Position numbers and translations under genes: made by a program
Source: a virus
Reading direction: 5' to 3' (one strand)
DNA: 64,000 nt
Virus record (IMG/VR): IMGVR_UViG_3300030061_003724
Span: 1-64,000 of that record
The notes under the pieces: generated by a model
What the model was told of the DNA's origin: nothing
The model's input: only the letters and a program-made list of their open reading frames with translations
The model's database searches: none
In this document: piece after piece, positions 39,622-48,445 of the stretch
Layout: every line of letters starts with the position of its first letter
How positions within the stretch are numbered: the stretch's first letter is position 1

Positions 39622-40857
39622 TTATCTAAATGTATAATTTAATCCAAATGAAGTTATAAACATTTTAGAATCCCACATTCTTGTATATTCTGTATCTGCA
39701 AAGATTCCTAATGATTTTGTTATTTTCCATCCAAAATTAGCTCCTGCTTGATAATCCCACCATTGATCACCTTCTGCTGCATCAGCTAATCCATATTGAT
39801 CCCAACTATCTCTAAATAAGTAAGATAATGGAACTCTACCATAATCATCTTTATCACCTCTTACATACTTGTGATAAGGTAAATATGCGGTTCCGTATAA
39901 GTGTAACCAGAAATTTGATTTATAATGGTAAAAATCAAATCCTACTACTGGACTTACTAATCCAAATTGAGATGTGTTACCTAAAATTTCTGCGTTATAT
40001 TGTGAAATTAATCTTTTGTAAGGTCCATCTCTAAATTCTAAATCTGAAGATGCGATTCTATTTCCGTTTGGATCCCACCAAAAATAACCACCAATATTTT
40101 GTTGTTGTCCTGTTACAGGATTTTCAATTGTTGTAGTATAATAAGCATCTTGATAACCATATTCATAAGCTAATTCATACCAATAATTTTGTTGTGAACC
40201 ATCATCATTTAAAGCACTAACCCAAATTTCATAAGGATTAACACCATAAACTCTTTCGTGTGTTCTATAAGCAGCACCAGCTGAAAGGGCAAATTTCTTT
40301 CCAATTGGTAATCTAGCTCTTACATCAGCAGAATTGTAATTGAAATCATAGGCGCCTTGAAATCGTGACTCTAATTTTACAATGTGGTATTTTCCAGTAT
40401 GTCTTAAGAAGTATCTTTGATTTTCCCACTCTTCACCTCTACGTCTCTCTTTTTCCCAATGGAATAGATATTCCCAACCTTGTACTGCAGAGGTAGGAGC
40501 TAATAAAGCGTTTTGTCTTTCTAAATTTTGATCTCCAGTCCAAAAGTTACCTGGTTTTCTTTCGTAATCAAATCTACCTAATTTACGAATACCAAATCCG
40601 ATTCTGTAATCTGAAGGGAAATACTCAGTTACATCTACTACTTCTGGTACATCATAAATTCCAGCACCATCTGGAGTTCTAATTAAATATTTTTTGTCTG
40701 ATGATTCGTATGCTGATCTATAATCACCAGCACCGTATACTGTAGCATATTTAAAGAAATCATTGTAAAATTCTTTGAATATGTTTTTCTTTTCCTTTTC
40801 TTGAGCCGTAGCAGGAATTGCTAGGAATAATGCAACAATTAATAAGAATATTCTCAT
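39622..40857 (-). CDS. Predicted outer-membrane beta-barrel protein
   Basis: 411 aa. A signal peptide (MRIFLLIVALFLAIPATAQE) is followed by repeated alternating aromatic strands (LRHTGKYHIVKLESRFQGAY, KFALSAGAAYRTHERVYG, SNFWLHLYGTAYLPYHKYVR) and a final strand ending with Phe-Arg (MFITSFGLNYTFR), as in many outer-membrane barrels whose last residue region is aromatic. Rich in Tyr and Trp. Function is unknown: it may alter host surface or receptor properties. Found beside other exported proteins. Confidence 0.7.
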   Translation of the reverse strand: MRIFLLIVALFLAIPATAQEKEKKNIFKEFYNDFFKYATVYGAGDYRSAYESSDKKYLIRTPDGAGIYDVPEVVDVTEYFPSDYRIGFGIRKLGRFDYERKPGNFWTGDQNLERQNALLAPTSAVQGWEYLFHWEKERRRGEEWENQRYFLRHTGKYHIVKLESRFQGAYDFNYNSADVRARLPIGKKFALSAGAAYRTHERVYGVNPYEIWVSALNDDGSQQNYWYELAYEYGYQDAYYTTTIENPVTGQQQNIGGYFWWDPNGNRIASSDLEFRDGPYKRLISQYNAEILGNTSQFGLVSPVVGFDFYHYKSNFWLHLYGTAYLPYHKYVRGDKDDYGRVPLSYLFRDSWDQYGLADAAEGDQWWDYQAGANFGWKITKSLGIFADTEYTRMWDSKMFITSFGLNYTFR

Positions 40858-40881
40858 ATTAATATCTGTTTATGTTTGTCG

Positions 40882-40889
40882 ATAAATAT
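40882..40889 (-). promoter_or_regulatory. ATATTTAT motif upstream of outer-membrane gene
   Basis: The transcribed strand reads CATATTTATCGACAAAC, 24 nt upstream of the ATG at 40857, in the 54-nt gap after nrdA. Matches the recurrent core; no TATAAT extension here. Candidate late element. Confidence 0.3.
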
Positions 40890-40911
40890 GAACAAATATC
40901 CTTAGATGCGT

Positions 40912-42624
40912 CTATCCATCACAGGAAACGCAATCAGCCATACGAGATCCTAAATCTCCTTTAATTACTGAATCAGTTCGTAAATAATAGAATGTTTTGA
41001 CACCTAACTTCCAACCTTCCATATGCACTTGATTGATCCATTTTGGTGAATCATTAGGGTCAAATGATAAATTTAATGATTGAGTTTGGTCAATATATTT
41101 TTGTCTTTCAGCTGCTTGTTTTACTAATTCTAATTGGTTTGTTTCTGAGAAAGTTAAAAATACTTCTTTTTCATCTGCCGTTAAAATATTATCTGGTAGA
41201 TTTAATACTGATCCACCTTCTTGTAACATTTGATCCCACCATTTATTTTTATTTTCTCCTTTAGATTCAAGTAACGCTTCTAATACTTTATTCTTTCTAA
41301 TAAAAGTACCTTTAGCACCGTTAAAAGTATAAACATTAGCAGGTAAAGGTTCAATACCAGCAGAAATACCACCACAAATTACAGAATTTGATACTGTAGG
41401 GGCTACAGCAAGCAGGTGAGTATTTCTCATACCAGTACCTTTACACCATAATGGTTCACCATATTCTTGAGCTAATTCCATAGAAGCAGATTCAGCTTCC
41501 ATTCTAATTTTATTAAAAATATTTCTTGTATGAACTGTAGATGCTACTGATGCAAAGGGTAAATTTTTCTGTTGTAAAAATGTATGCCAACCCATTACAC
41601 CTAAACCTAATGCTCTACCTTTTCTAGCATGGTTATGTGTTCTTTTTAATGAATCTTTACCATTTGATTTATCAATAAATTCTTGCATTACACCATCTAA
41701 AAACCAAATTGCAGTTTGAATACAATCTGTGTCTTTATATTCTTCCCATTTAGCTAGATTTAAAGATGATAAACAACAAATAAAAGAATGTTCTTCATCT
41801 GTAAATAATGTAATTTCAGAACAAATATTAGTCATAGAAACATCTAAATTGTGCATTCTATAAGCTATAGGATTATTTTTATTTACATTATCCTTAAACA
41901 TAATATAAGGTTCTCCTGTTTCCATTCTTGCTTTAAGAACTTTAGCCCATCTATTCATTGCTTCAGGATCCCTAGCTTCTAGTTTTCTCATAAATGAATC
42001 ACCTACAACAACACACTGATGTAAGTTAAGACATTGTCTATTAGGATCTCCTTTTGGTCTTCTTATTTCTAAAAATTCATCTATATCTTGATGTTCAATA
42101 TCTAAATTAACAGAAGCAGCACCTCTTCTAACATTACCTTGATTTGTTGCAATAATAGCAGAATCATATATTTTACACCATGGTACTACTCCTTCTGATT
42201 TTCCATTGCCAGAAATTTGTGTTCCACGTGGTCTAATACGAGATACACTAATACCTACCCCTCCACCAGAAGCGGTGAGTTTCATTAGTTCTGCGTTAGT
42301 TAAACCAATTCCACGTATTGAATCAGGTGTATCTATCCCAAAACAACTTATTGGTAAACCTCTATCAGTTCCCATATTAGAAATAACTGGTGAAGCTAAT
42401 CCAATCCAACCATTCCAAATATATTTAAAGAATTTATTCGCTAATTCAGGTTTTTTAAGTCTATCTGCTGATGCATTAGCTACCCTTTTATAAGCTTGTT
42501 TTACTGTTTCACCTGGGAGTAAATATCCTTTAGATATTGTTGCTAAAGAAATTTCATCCATCCACTCAGGATATTCTTTTCCTGGTGTCCAATCACTATA
42601 ATCTGCTATTAAATTATTATCCAT
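40912..42624 (-). CDS. nrdA: Ribonucleoside-diphosphate reductase alpha subunit, class I, no ATP-cone
   Basis: 570 aa, shorter than the 750-residue norm. It begins at the barrel domain with no N-terminal ATP-cone (allosteric activity site). Visible: GLPISCFG (first redox Cys), the NICSEI catalytic motif, ICCLSSLNLA (second redox Cys), APTVSNSVI and the C-terminal CVSCDG swinging cysteines. It reduces ribonucleotides to deoxyribonucleotides with NrdB (43941..44927). Without the ATP-cone, dATP feedback inhibition is expected to be lost. Confidence 0.94.
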   Translation of the reverse strand: MDNNLIADYSDWTPGKEYPEWMDEISLATISKGYLLPGETVKQAYKRVANASADRLKKPELANKFFKYIWNGWIGLASPVISNMGTDRGLPISCFGIDTPDSIRGIGLTNAELMKLTASGGGVGISVSRIRPRGTQISGNGKSEGVVPWCKIYDSAIIATNQGNVRRGAASVNLDIEHQDIDEFLEIRRPKGDPNRQCLNLHQCVVVGDSFMRKLEARDPEAMNRWAKVLKARMETGEPYIMFKDNVNKNNPIAYRMHNLDVSMTNICSEITLFTDEEHSFICCLSSLNLAKWEEYKDTDCIQTAIWFLDGVMQEFIDKSNGKDSLKRTHNHARKGRALGLGVMGWHTFLQQKNLPFASVASTVHTRNIFNKIRMEAESASMELAQEYGEPLWCKGTGMRNTHLLAVAPTVSNSVICGGISAGIEPLPANVYTFNGAKGTFIRKNKVLEALLESKGENKNKWWDQMLQEGGSVLNLPDNILTADEKEVFLTFSETNQLELVKQAAERQKYIDQTQSLNLSFDPNDSPKWINQVHMEGWKLGVKTFYYLRTDSVIKGDLGSRMADCVSCDG

Positions 42625-42631
42625 TTATTTA

Positions 42632-43915
42632 TTAATTACATACTCTTTTACCACCTACTGTTGTAGTTGTACAAGGAGTTGATTTAATTGTTACTGTGTT
42701 TACTAGTGGGTTTCCACTTTGTTTTGCTGGGTTAGTAGCCCATTCTGTTGTATATTTCCAACTATTATCGTCAGAATATATTGTTCCATCCATAGGTGCA
42801 CCTGATTGATTCCAATATACACAATGCATTTGTCCATTAAAATAATTATAAGTCATTCTAAATTGACCATTTGTAGGAACTGGTTTTATTCCTGTTGGAG
42901 GGTTTAATCCTGGGATAATAATAAAATCCGAACCTGAATTTGCATGGGAATTAGATTCAACATCTGCTTTACCTCCATTTGCTGGAATAACCCAAGTTTG
43001 ATCTTTTCTATCAACACCCCAAGTTGCTTTAACTGTCATGTCTTGGTCTGTATCGTTAATAAATGTTACTCTTACTGTAACAGGATCTGATTCTAATTTT
43101 TCTACTACACTTTCTGCTGTTACTCTTACATTTGAGATAGTATATTCTGATCCACCTTTACATAAATCAGACCAACTATTACAATTAGGGTCACTATAAT
43201 TATATAAATTATCAGGATTAGGTGAAAATCCTTGCCATAATGAAGCAACAACTTTATATCCTTTTTCCATGTTTTCTTTTAAACCATCTAAGCTAGTTAA
43301 TCCACTTCCTGGACCTGCTTCATTATTTTTAAAATCATATACTACTACACTATTATCTCCTTGAACATAAGTAGTTGTCATATTAGTATAATCATCATTA
43401 AATTCAGTTACAATATCAAATGGTAATGAAGGATCTATTTTACTTGCATCTACAATACCAGTACCAGTTGTTCCAGTAAAACAAGAAGTATCTCCTCCTA
43501 AAAATGCCCATTGATAGTTTTGAGTTTTATTTATGTGTATTGTTGCCTGAGTAGCTACATTTCCATTAGTTTCTAAAAAATCTATTTCATCACAACAGTT
43601 TGTACAACCATCACCAGAATCACAATATTCTGTTTCATTCATAACTAAATAAAAAGTTGCATTAACAAACTTTTGACCTGCTAATTTTGAAATATCTACT
43701 GTTGCTGAGATTTTAGAAATATTTTTATATCCTTGAGCAGAACGAACTCTACCCGGATTAAAAAATACCTTATCCTCTCCAATTACAGGAGCACCTTGAT
43801 CACATTTTTGATTGAAGTCAAGATTAAAAGTAGGGGTAAATTCTTGTACTGAAACTTCCGAATTATTACATCCTATAAAAATAAGAGATAATAAAATAAT
43901 TAAATAATTTTTCAT
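42632..43915 (-). CDS. Lipoprotein with GH7-like (clan GH-B) glycosidase signature
   Basis: 427 aa. A signal peptide with lipobox LIFIGC (C16) is followed by a mature domain containing CTNCCDEIDFLETNGNVATQ: E110-x-D112-x-x-E115, the nucleophile/assistant/acid-base arrangement of clan GH-B, with the CC-x-E-x-D-x-x-E-x-N context of GH7. LDGLKENMEKGYKVVASLWQ resembles the GMVLVMSLW strand of GH7. Many cysteines suggest disulfides. The last 120 residues form a separate beta domain. It would act on beta-1,4-type glucans or similar; substrate unknown. It is flanked by nrdB and nrdA. Confidence 0.65.
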   Translation of the reverse strand: MKNYLIILLSLIFIGCNNSEVSVQEFTPTFNLDFNQKCDQGAPVIGEDKVFFNPGRVRSAQGYKNISKISATVDISKLAGQKFVNATFYLVMNETEYCDSGDGCTNCCDEIDFLETNGNVATQATIHINKTQNYQWAFLGGDTSCFTGTTGTGIVDASKIDPSLPFDIVTEFNDDYTNMTTTYVQGDNSVVVYDFKNNEAGPGSGLTSLDGLKENMEKGYKVVASLWQGFSPNPDNLYNYSDPNCNSWSDLCKGGSEYTISNVRVTAESVVEKLESDPVTVRVTFINDTDQDMTVKATWGVDRKDQTWVIPANGGKADVESNSHANSGSDFIIIPGLNPPTGIKPVPTNGQFRMTYNYFNGQMHCVYWNQSGAPMDGTIYSDDNSWKYTTEWATNPAKQSGNPLVNTVTIKSTPCTTTTVGGKRVCN

Positions 43916-43940
43916 TTTTGTTTTTGTTTTTTATTAATAA

Positions 43941-44927
43941 TTAAAATAATGATGCGGCATCCCAATTTTGAACACCTTTTGAGTAATTAGTTACTCTATT
44001 TGCAAAGAAATCTGTATGTTGTTTTCCACCTGATAGATTATCAAACCAACTCATTCTTTGTACTGCTTCTTTATCTATTCCATTTACAATTGATCCATAT
44101 CCTAGATCACTCATTTTTGTATTTACTCTATGTTTAATAAATGATATTAAATCATATTTTGGGCATCCATTTAAGTCACCCATCTCATAAACTTTATCAA
44201 TAAAATCTAATTCTAATTTTAAAGATAATCTAGCTGCTTCTTCAATATCAGCTTTTAATTTAGGTGTATCTAGTTCAGGATGTTCTTTAAGTAAAGTTCT
44301 AAATAACCAACACCCAGCATCTGAATGTAGTGATTCGTCTCTAATACTCCACTCAACTATTTGTCCTACTCCTTTTAGTTTATTATCTAGTTTAAATGAT
44401 AATAAAACAGCAAAAGAAGAAAATAAATTAACTCCTTCTGTAAATGCAGAAAAGATTGCTAATGATTTAGCTCTTTCATGCCAATTAGGAGTTCCATCAT
44501 GAGCATCTCTTACATTCATTAATGTTTCAATTTTAGCCATTGTGGTTTCATCCTCTAAAAATTCTGCAAAATCATCTAAACCTAATTCTTCGTTTAGTAA
44601 AGAATAAGCTTCCGCATGAATAGTTTCGAAAGCTCCAAATGTTACTGCCATTTTAATTACTTCAGGTTTTCTAAACCACTTTGTAACTAATGATGACCAA
44701 TAATCATTTACTACAGTCTCTGTTTGAGCAAAACCTTTTAGAATAGAACCTATAATATTTTTTTCTGTGTCAGATAAGTTTTGCTTCCAATCGTTTACAT
44801 CTGACATCATTGGTACTTCAGTATGAAGCCAATGCGCTTGTTGTTGTTTCATCCAGTAATCATGTGCTTCTGGATACTCAAACGGTTTATAAACGATACG
44901 TTCCTGCAATAAAGATGTTTTTGCCAT
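43941..44927 (-). CDS. nrdB: Ribonucleoside-diphosphate reductase beta subunit, class I
   Basis: 328 aa. Diiron ligands are visible as FGAFETIHAEAYSLL (Glu, His and the radical Tyr in ETIHAEAY), AFTEGVNLF and EWSIRDESLHSDAG. The C-terminus ends SKGVQNWDAASLF, the NrdA-binding tail. It supplies the tyrosyl radical for NrdA. Separated from nrdA by the GH7-like lipoprotein gene, which is unusual as nrdA and nrdB are normally adjacent. Confidence 0.93.
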   Translation of the reverse strand: MAKTSLLQERIVYKPFEYPEAHDYWMKQQQAHWLHTEVPMMSDVNDWKQNLSDTEKNIIGSILKGFAQTETVVNDYWSSLVTKWFRKPEVIKMAVTFGAFETIHAEAYSLLNEELGLDDFAEFLEDETTMAKIETLMNVRDAHDGTPNWHERAKSLAIFSAFTEGVNLFSSFAVLLSFKLDNKLKGVGQIVEWSIRDESLHSDAGCWLFRTLLKEHPELDTPKLKADIEEAARLSLKLELDFIDKVYEMGDLNGCPKYDLISFIKHRVNTKMSDLGYGSIVNGIDKEAVQRMSWFDNLSGGKQHTDFFANRVTNYSKGVQNWDAASLF

Positions 44928-44946
44928 ATTAAATTGTTTTAGTAAA

Positions 44947-46332
44947 TTATTTTTTTAGTTCAAAAAAACCAGGGTCATAAGCTTTTTTTAACTTTGCTCT
45001 ATCGAACTTATCTACATCAGTATCAAACTTGTTTGTTTTTGGGGCTGTTGTAAGATGTTCATCTTCGGTTAAGTCAGTATTATAGTGATGGACTTCAAAA
45101 TGGCCTGTAGACGTATCTGCTTTTACAGCAAATGTAAGACCATCTATACCATATCTATTTTTCATAATATGAAATCTACCTGTGTTATTAACTTTGTCCT
45201 CTTTTTTCCTTGATAAAGACATTGCGAAATCAGAGATCATCAACTTGTCATAGGAACCAGCTGCTTTATCTCCTTCAATTATCTCATCGTTTGCACCAGC
45301 CCTGTTAACCTGAGAAACTGACCAAATAGGAATGTCAAGTTCTCGAGCAAGACCTTTTGTGCTTGTATAAATATCATCAATTTCGTCCTTACGCTCCCTA
45401 TTTTTACGTTTTGATGAAAGTAAGTCAACATAATCAATAATAATTAAATCTGCTTTAACTCCCATCCCTTCAACTTTCTTAAGATGTGATTCAATTGTTG
45501 ACATAGTTGCACGTCCTGTAGGGTATTCTTTAATTATTAACCTACCTGGTAATTGAGGGATAACCTCTTCTGCTTTTTCTCTAAGTGGATTAGTTTGATT
45601 AACTGGTATATTAGTAAAGAAGGCGTCATATCGCTTTCCTACATAAGCTTCACCTAATTCTAAAGTATAATGAATAACATTATAACCTAATCTAACAGCA
45701 TAACCTCCTAATGCTACCAGAGACCACGACTTACCACCTCCTGGGCTACCAAATATGAGGCCAAAATCTCCATTTCCCAATCCGCCTTGTAAAATATCAT
45801 TAATTTTATTCCATGGCGTTGGTATAACTGTTCTTGAATTTTCTCTATATCGTTCTTCAATGTCTTTAACATATTCATGTCCTACGTTTTTATCCTGTCC
45901 TGCTTTTAATGCACCTTCAACTAAAAATCTAATGCCTTCAAAATCACCTGCTTTTAGTAGATCAACAGAACTCATTAGAGCCTTTTTTAACTGTTGGTTT
46001 CTACAAAAATTAGTAAATTCTTCTTGAACATATTTTAGATCATCATCTGAAGCTACATATGCTAATTTTAGTTGCTCCTTAATTGATAATTGCAGAACAT
46101 CATTATCAACTTTTTGTAATTCAACCTTTAAAATATCTAATGTTGGTGTAGTATGATATTTATCGTAATAATTTAATATTTGTTTTATACACCATTTGTG
46201 TGCACTATTTTCAAAAAATTCTTCACTGATAATATCATGTATATTAACTAAAAAATCCTTATGAGTTAATAACGATGATAACGCTTTAATCTGGAAATCG
46301 TGTCCGTATTGATTTAATGTTTGTAGTGTCAA
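44947..46332 (-). CDS. Replicative DNA helicase, T4 gp41-like (DnaB family)
   Basis: 461 aa, near T4 gp41 (475). The N-terminal helical domain precedes the RecA-like core with Walker A GSPGGGKS (195-202), Walker B LIIIDYVDLLS, and downstream SVSQVNRAGANDE and DFAMSLSRK motifs. As a hexamer it unwinds duplex DNA 5'-3' on the lagging strand. The partner primase is not in this window. Overlaps the 5' nuclease gene by 4 nt. Confidence 0.93.
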   Translation of the reverse strand: MTLQTLNQYGHDFQIKALSSLLTHKDFLVNIHDIISEEFFENSAHKWCIKQILNYYDKYHTTPTLDILKVELQKVDNDVLQLSIKEQLKLAYVASDDDLKYVQEEFTNFCRNQQLKKALMSSVDLLKAGDFEGIRFLVEGALKAGQDKNVGHEYVKDIEERYRENSRTVIPTPWNKINDILQGGLGNGDFGLIFGSPGGGKSWSLVALGGYAVRLGYNVIHYTLELGEAYVGKRYDAFFTNIPVNQTNPLREKAEEVIPQLPGRLIIKEYPTGRATMSTIESHLKKVEGMGVKADLIIIDYVDLLSSKRKNRERKDEIDDIYTSTKGLARELDIPIWSVSQVNRAGANDEIIEGDKAAGSYDKLMISDFAMSLSRKKEDKVNNTGRFHIMKNRYGIDGLTFAVKADTSTGHFEVHHYNTDLTEDEHLTTAPKTNKFDTDVDKFDRAKLKKAYDPGFFELKK

Positions 46333-47369
46333 TTTTTATAACCTTTAAAATGTAAAAATATATCTTTTAACCATGTATCTAAATTCCTAATCATACCTCC
46401 TAATTTGTCTTCATTATAAAATTGAATAAACATTTCAGAGTTTAATTCAGGTGTTTCTTCTGCTATTAGATCATCAAGATAATCCTTTTCCCTTTCATTA
46501 ATCATAGGAGTACTTAGATCCATAATTTTATAATTAGTTTCTAATCTACTTTGATCCTGAACTATTCGTGAATATACAACATGGTCTTTAAATTTCCTAG
46601 TAGAAATATCAAAAATATCATTTAATGTAAGAGACTCAGTTTGTAATTCAGGGAATTTTTTAAATATACCTTTTACACCTAATCCTTTAACTCCTGGAAT
46701 TTTATCTGAATTATCTCCTAGTAATGTTTTGTATAGAATAAAGTTTTCAGTTAGTACACCAAATTTTTCTTTTACTACCTTAGGAGTATAGTATTCTTTC
46801 TCCATTGGTCTGTATAATATAATTTTATCAGTTACTAATTGTACAAAATCTTTATCGCTTGAAACAATAAAACACGTTGAATTATGTTTTTCTACTAATT
46901 TTTCAGCTAATACTGCGATAATATCATCTGCCTCTACTTTATCAATAACTGTAGTTTTAACTGGTAGTAATTTTAGGTATTGAATTATTCTAACTATTTG
47001 ATCTACTTTTGAATCATGTTCTTCTTCTAAATTATCAAATGCATCCCAATTAGTAATACGTCTAATATCTCTATCTTGTTTGTACTCGGAGTGCAAGTTC
47101 TTACGACTAGCGGTAGAACCTGCACCATCGAATACTACATAAACAGAAGTAGGGTTAGTTTGTCTGATCATTGCTCCTAAAGAACGAAAGAACCCACCTA
47201 ACCCTCCAATGTGGATTCCATCAGGATTTACCATATTCATCATTGCAAAGTTTCTAAAAAATAGATTTAAACCATCTATTAATAGTACTTTATCATGTCT
47301 ATTTTCTACAGTTTCCTCCCCTTGCTCTTGGACTTCGTCCAACAACTTAAATAGTTCTTTATGCTTCAT
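46329..47369 (-). CDS. 5'-3' exonuclease / RNase H, T4 Rnh-like (FEN family)
   Basis: 346 aa. DKVLLIDGLNLFFRNF gives the first metal-binding Asp, VYVVFDGAGS the second, and VEADDIIAVLAEKL with CFIVSSDKDFVQLV the D-D/S-x-D-x-D cluster. LGDNSDKIPGVKGLGVKGIF is the helix-hairpin-helix DNA-binding motif. It removes RNA primers from Okazaki fragments. Length is slightly above T4 Rnh (305). Confidence 0.93.
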   Translation of the reverse strand: MKHKELFKLLDEVQEQGEETVENRHDKVLLIDGLNLFFRNFAMMNMVNPDGIHIGGLGGFFRSLGAMIRQTNPTSVYVVFDGAGSTASRKNLHSEYKQDRDIRRITNWDAFDNLEEEHDSKVDQIVRIIQYLKLLPVKTTVIDKVEADDIIAVLAEKLVEKHNSTCFIVSSDKDFVQLVTDKIILYRPMEKEYYTPKVVKEKFGVLTENFILYKTLLGDNSDKIPGVKGLGVKGIFKKFPELQTESLTLNDIFDISTRKFKDHVVYSRIVQDQSRLETNYKIMDLSTPMINEREKDYLDDLIAEETPELNSEMFIQFYNEDKLGGMIRNLDTWLKDIFLHFKGYKN

Positions 47370-47372
47370 AAT

Positions 47373-48443
47373 TTATTCTGGTTCTTTTTCGAAATGTGAA
47401 ATGTTCTCAACATAATTTTCTTCAATGATATCAAAATCACCTCCACCAAGCACTTTAGCCCAATCAGATGAATTATCTGATTTATATTGTTTTAGTTCTT
47501 TATCGTTATCATTAATGAAACCATGTGGAGTCATAACAATTTTTCCCCTCGTAGTAACACCATTAATATGATTCTTGTCAATTTGAATGTTTACTCTTTT
47601 AGCAAATTCAACTTGCTTACCATCTTTAATTGCTTTAATTTTAGATGTACCAGCATTTGAAATATTACCAAATGTAACTACAAATGTAGAATCAAACCAC
47701 ATAGCAAATCCACCTTTATTCATTAATTTAGGTTGACCCATAGGTGATTCTGCTTTTGCTGTCCACACTTTATTAATACAAACTAATGTATTAGTAAATG
47801 GTGATGACTCTTTTCTTGACAATGTAATTCTTTGGTTTACATTATTTCCAAATTGAGTTGACATTGCACCTGCATTCCATTCATTATTATTTTTATTTGA
47901 TTTAATAGACATTTCACAAGGTACTGATCCAATACTATCCCATAAGAATAATAAATCATAAGGTAAATTACCTTTCTTTTGTTCATCTAATAAATCTAAA
48001 ATAAATCCAGCTACGTCTTCAATTGAGTGAATAGTTTCTCTATCAACATAAAGAAAATTACCATCATAATCTACAACTTCACCGTTTTCATCTCTTTCAA
48101 TATTAATGTCTAATCCCATTTGGATTGCATGTTCCCAATTCCATTTCATCTCAGTAATAATGAATACAGGCAGTATTCTACGCTTTTGCGCAGATACTGC
48201 TGCTTCAATTAATGCTGTTGTCTTACCTGTATCGGAGTGTCCTCTTAGTAACACAATGTGTCCCATAGGAATACCAGGAATAGAAGTAACATCTTGGAAT
48301 GCTTTTGATAAAGGTAACCATTCTTGGTCCTTAAATTTAACATTCTTGTCTAGTCCTTTCTTATTCTTAAAACTTGATAAATCAAATTTAGATTGGATTT
48401 CTTTAGAGACTGCCGCCGATAATGATTTCTTTTGTCTCGCCAT
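47373..48443 (-). CDS. UvsX-like RecA recombinase
   Basis: 356 aa. Walker A GHSDTGKTT (68-76), a Walker B LLFLWDSIGS and RITLSRKESSPFTNTLVCIN, as in T4 UvsX. It pairs homologous DNA and drives recombination-dependent replication. Located 2 nt from the SSB gene and 3 nt from the 5' nuclease gene. The C-terminus is acidic. Confidence 0.93.
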   Translation of the reverse strand: MARQKKSLSAAVSKEIQSKFDLSSFKNKKGLDKNVKFKDQEWLPLSKAFQDVTSIPGIPMGHIVLLRGHSDTGKTTALIEAAVSAQKRRILPVFIITEMKWNWEHAIQMGLDINIERDENGEVVDYDGNFLYVDRETIHSIEDVAGFILDLLDEQKKGNLPYDLLFLWDSIGSVPCEMSIKSNKNNNEWNAGAMSTQFGNNVNQRITLSRKESSPFTNTLVCINKVWTAKAESPMGQPKLMNKGGFAMWFDSTFVVTFGNISNAGTSKIKAIKDGKQVEFAKRVNIQIDKNHINGVTTRGKIVMTPHGFINDNDKELKQYKSDNSSDWAKVLGGGDFDIIEENYVENISHFEKEPE

Positions 48444-48445
48444 AC

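Noticed and set aside
42632-43915. GH16 as the family of the lipoprotein
   Set aside because: EIDFLE also fits GH16, but the CC-E-x-D-x-x-E-x-N context and the later GYKVVASLW strand fit GH7 better; not fully excluded, so only clan GH-B is firmly proposed.
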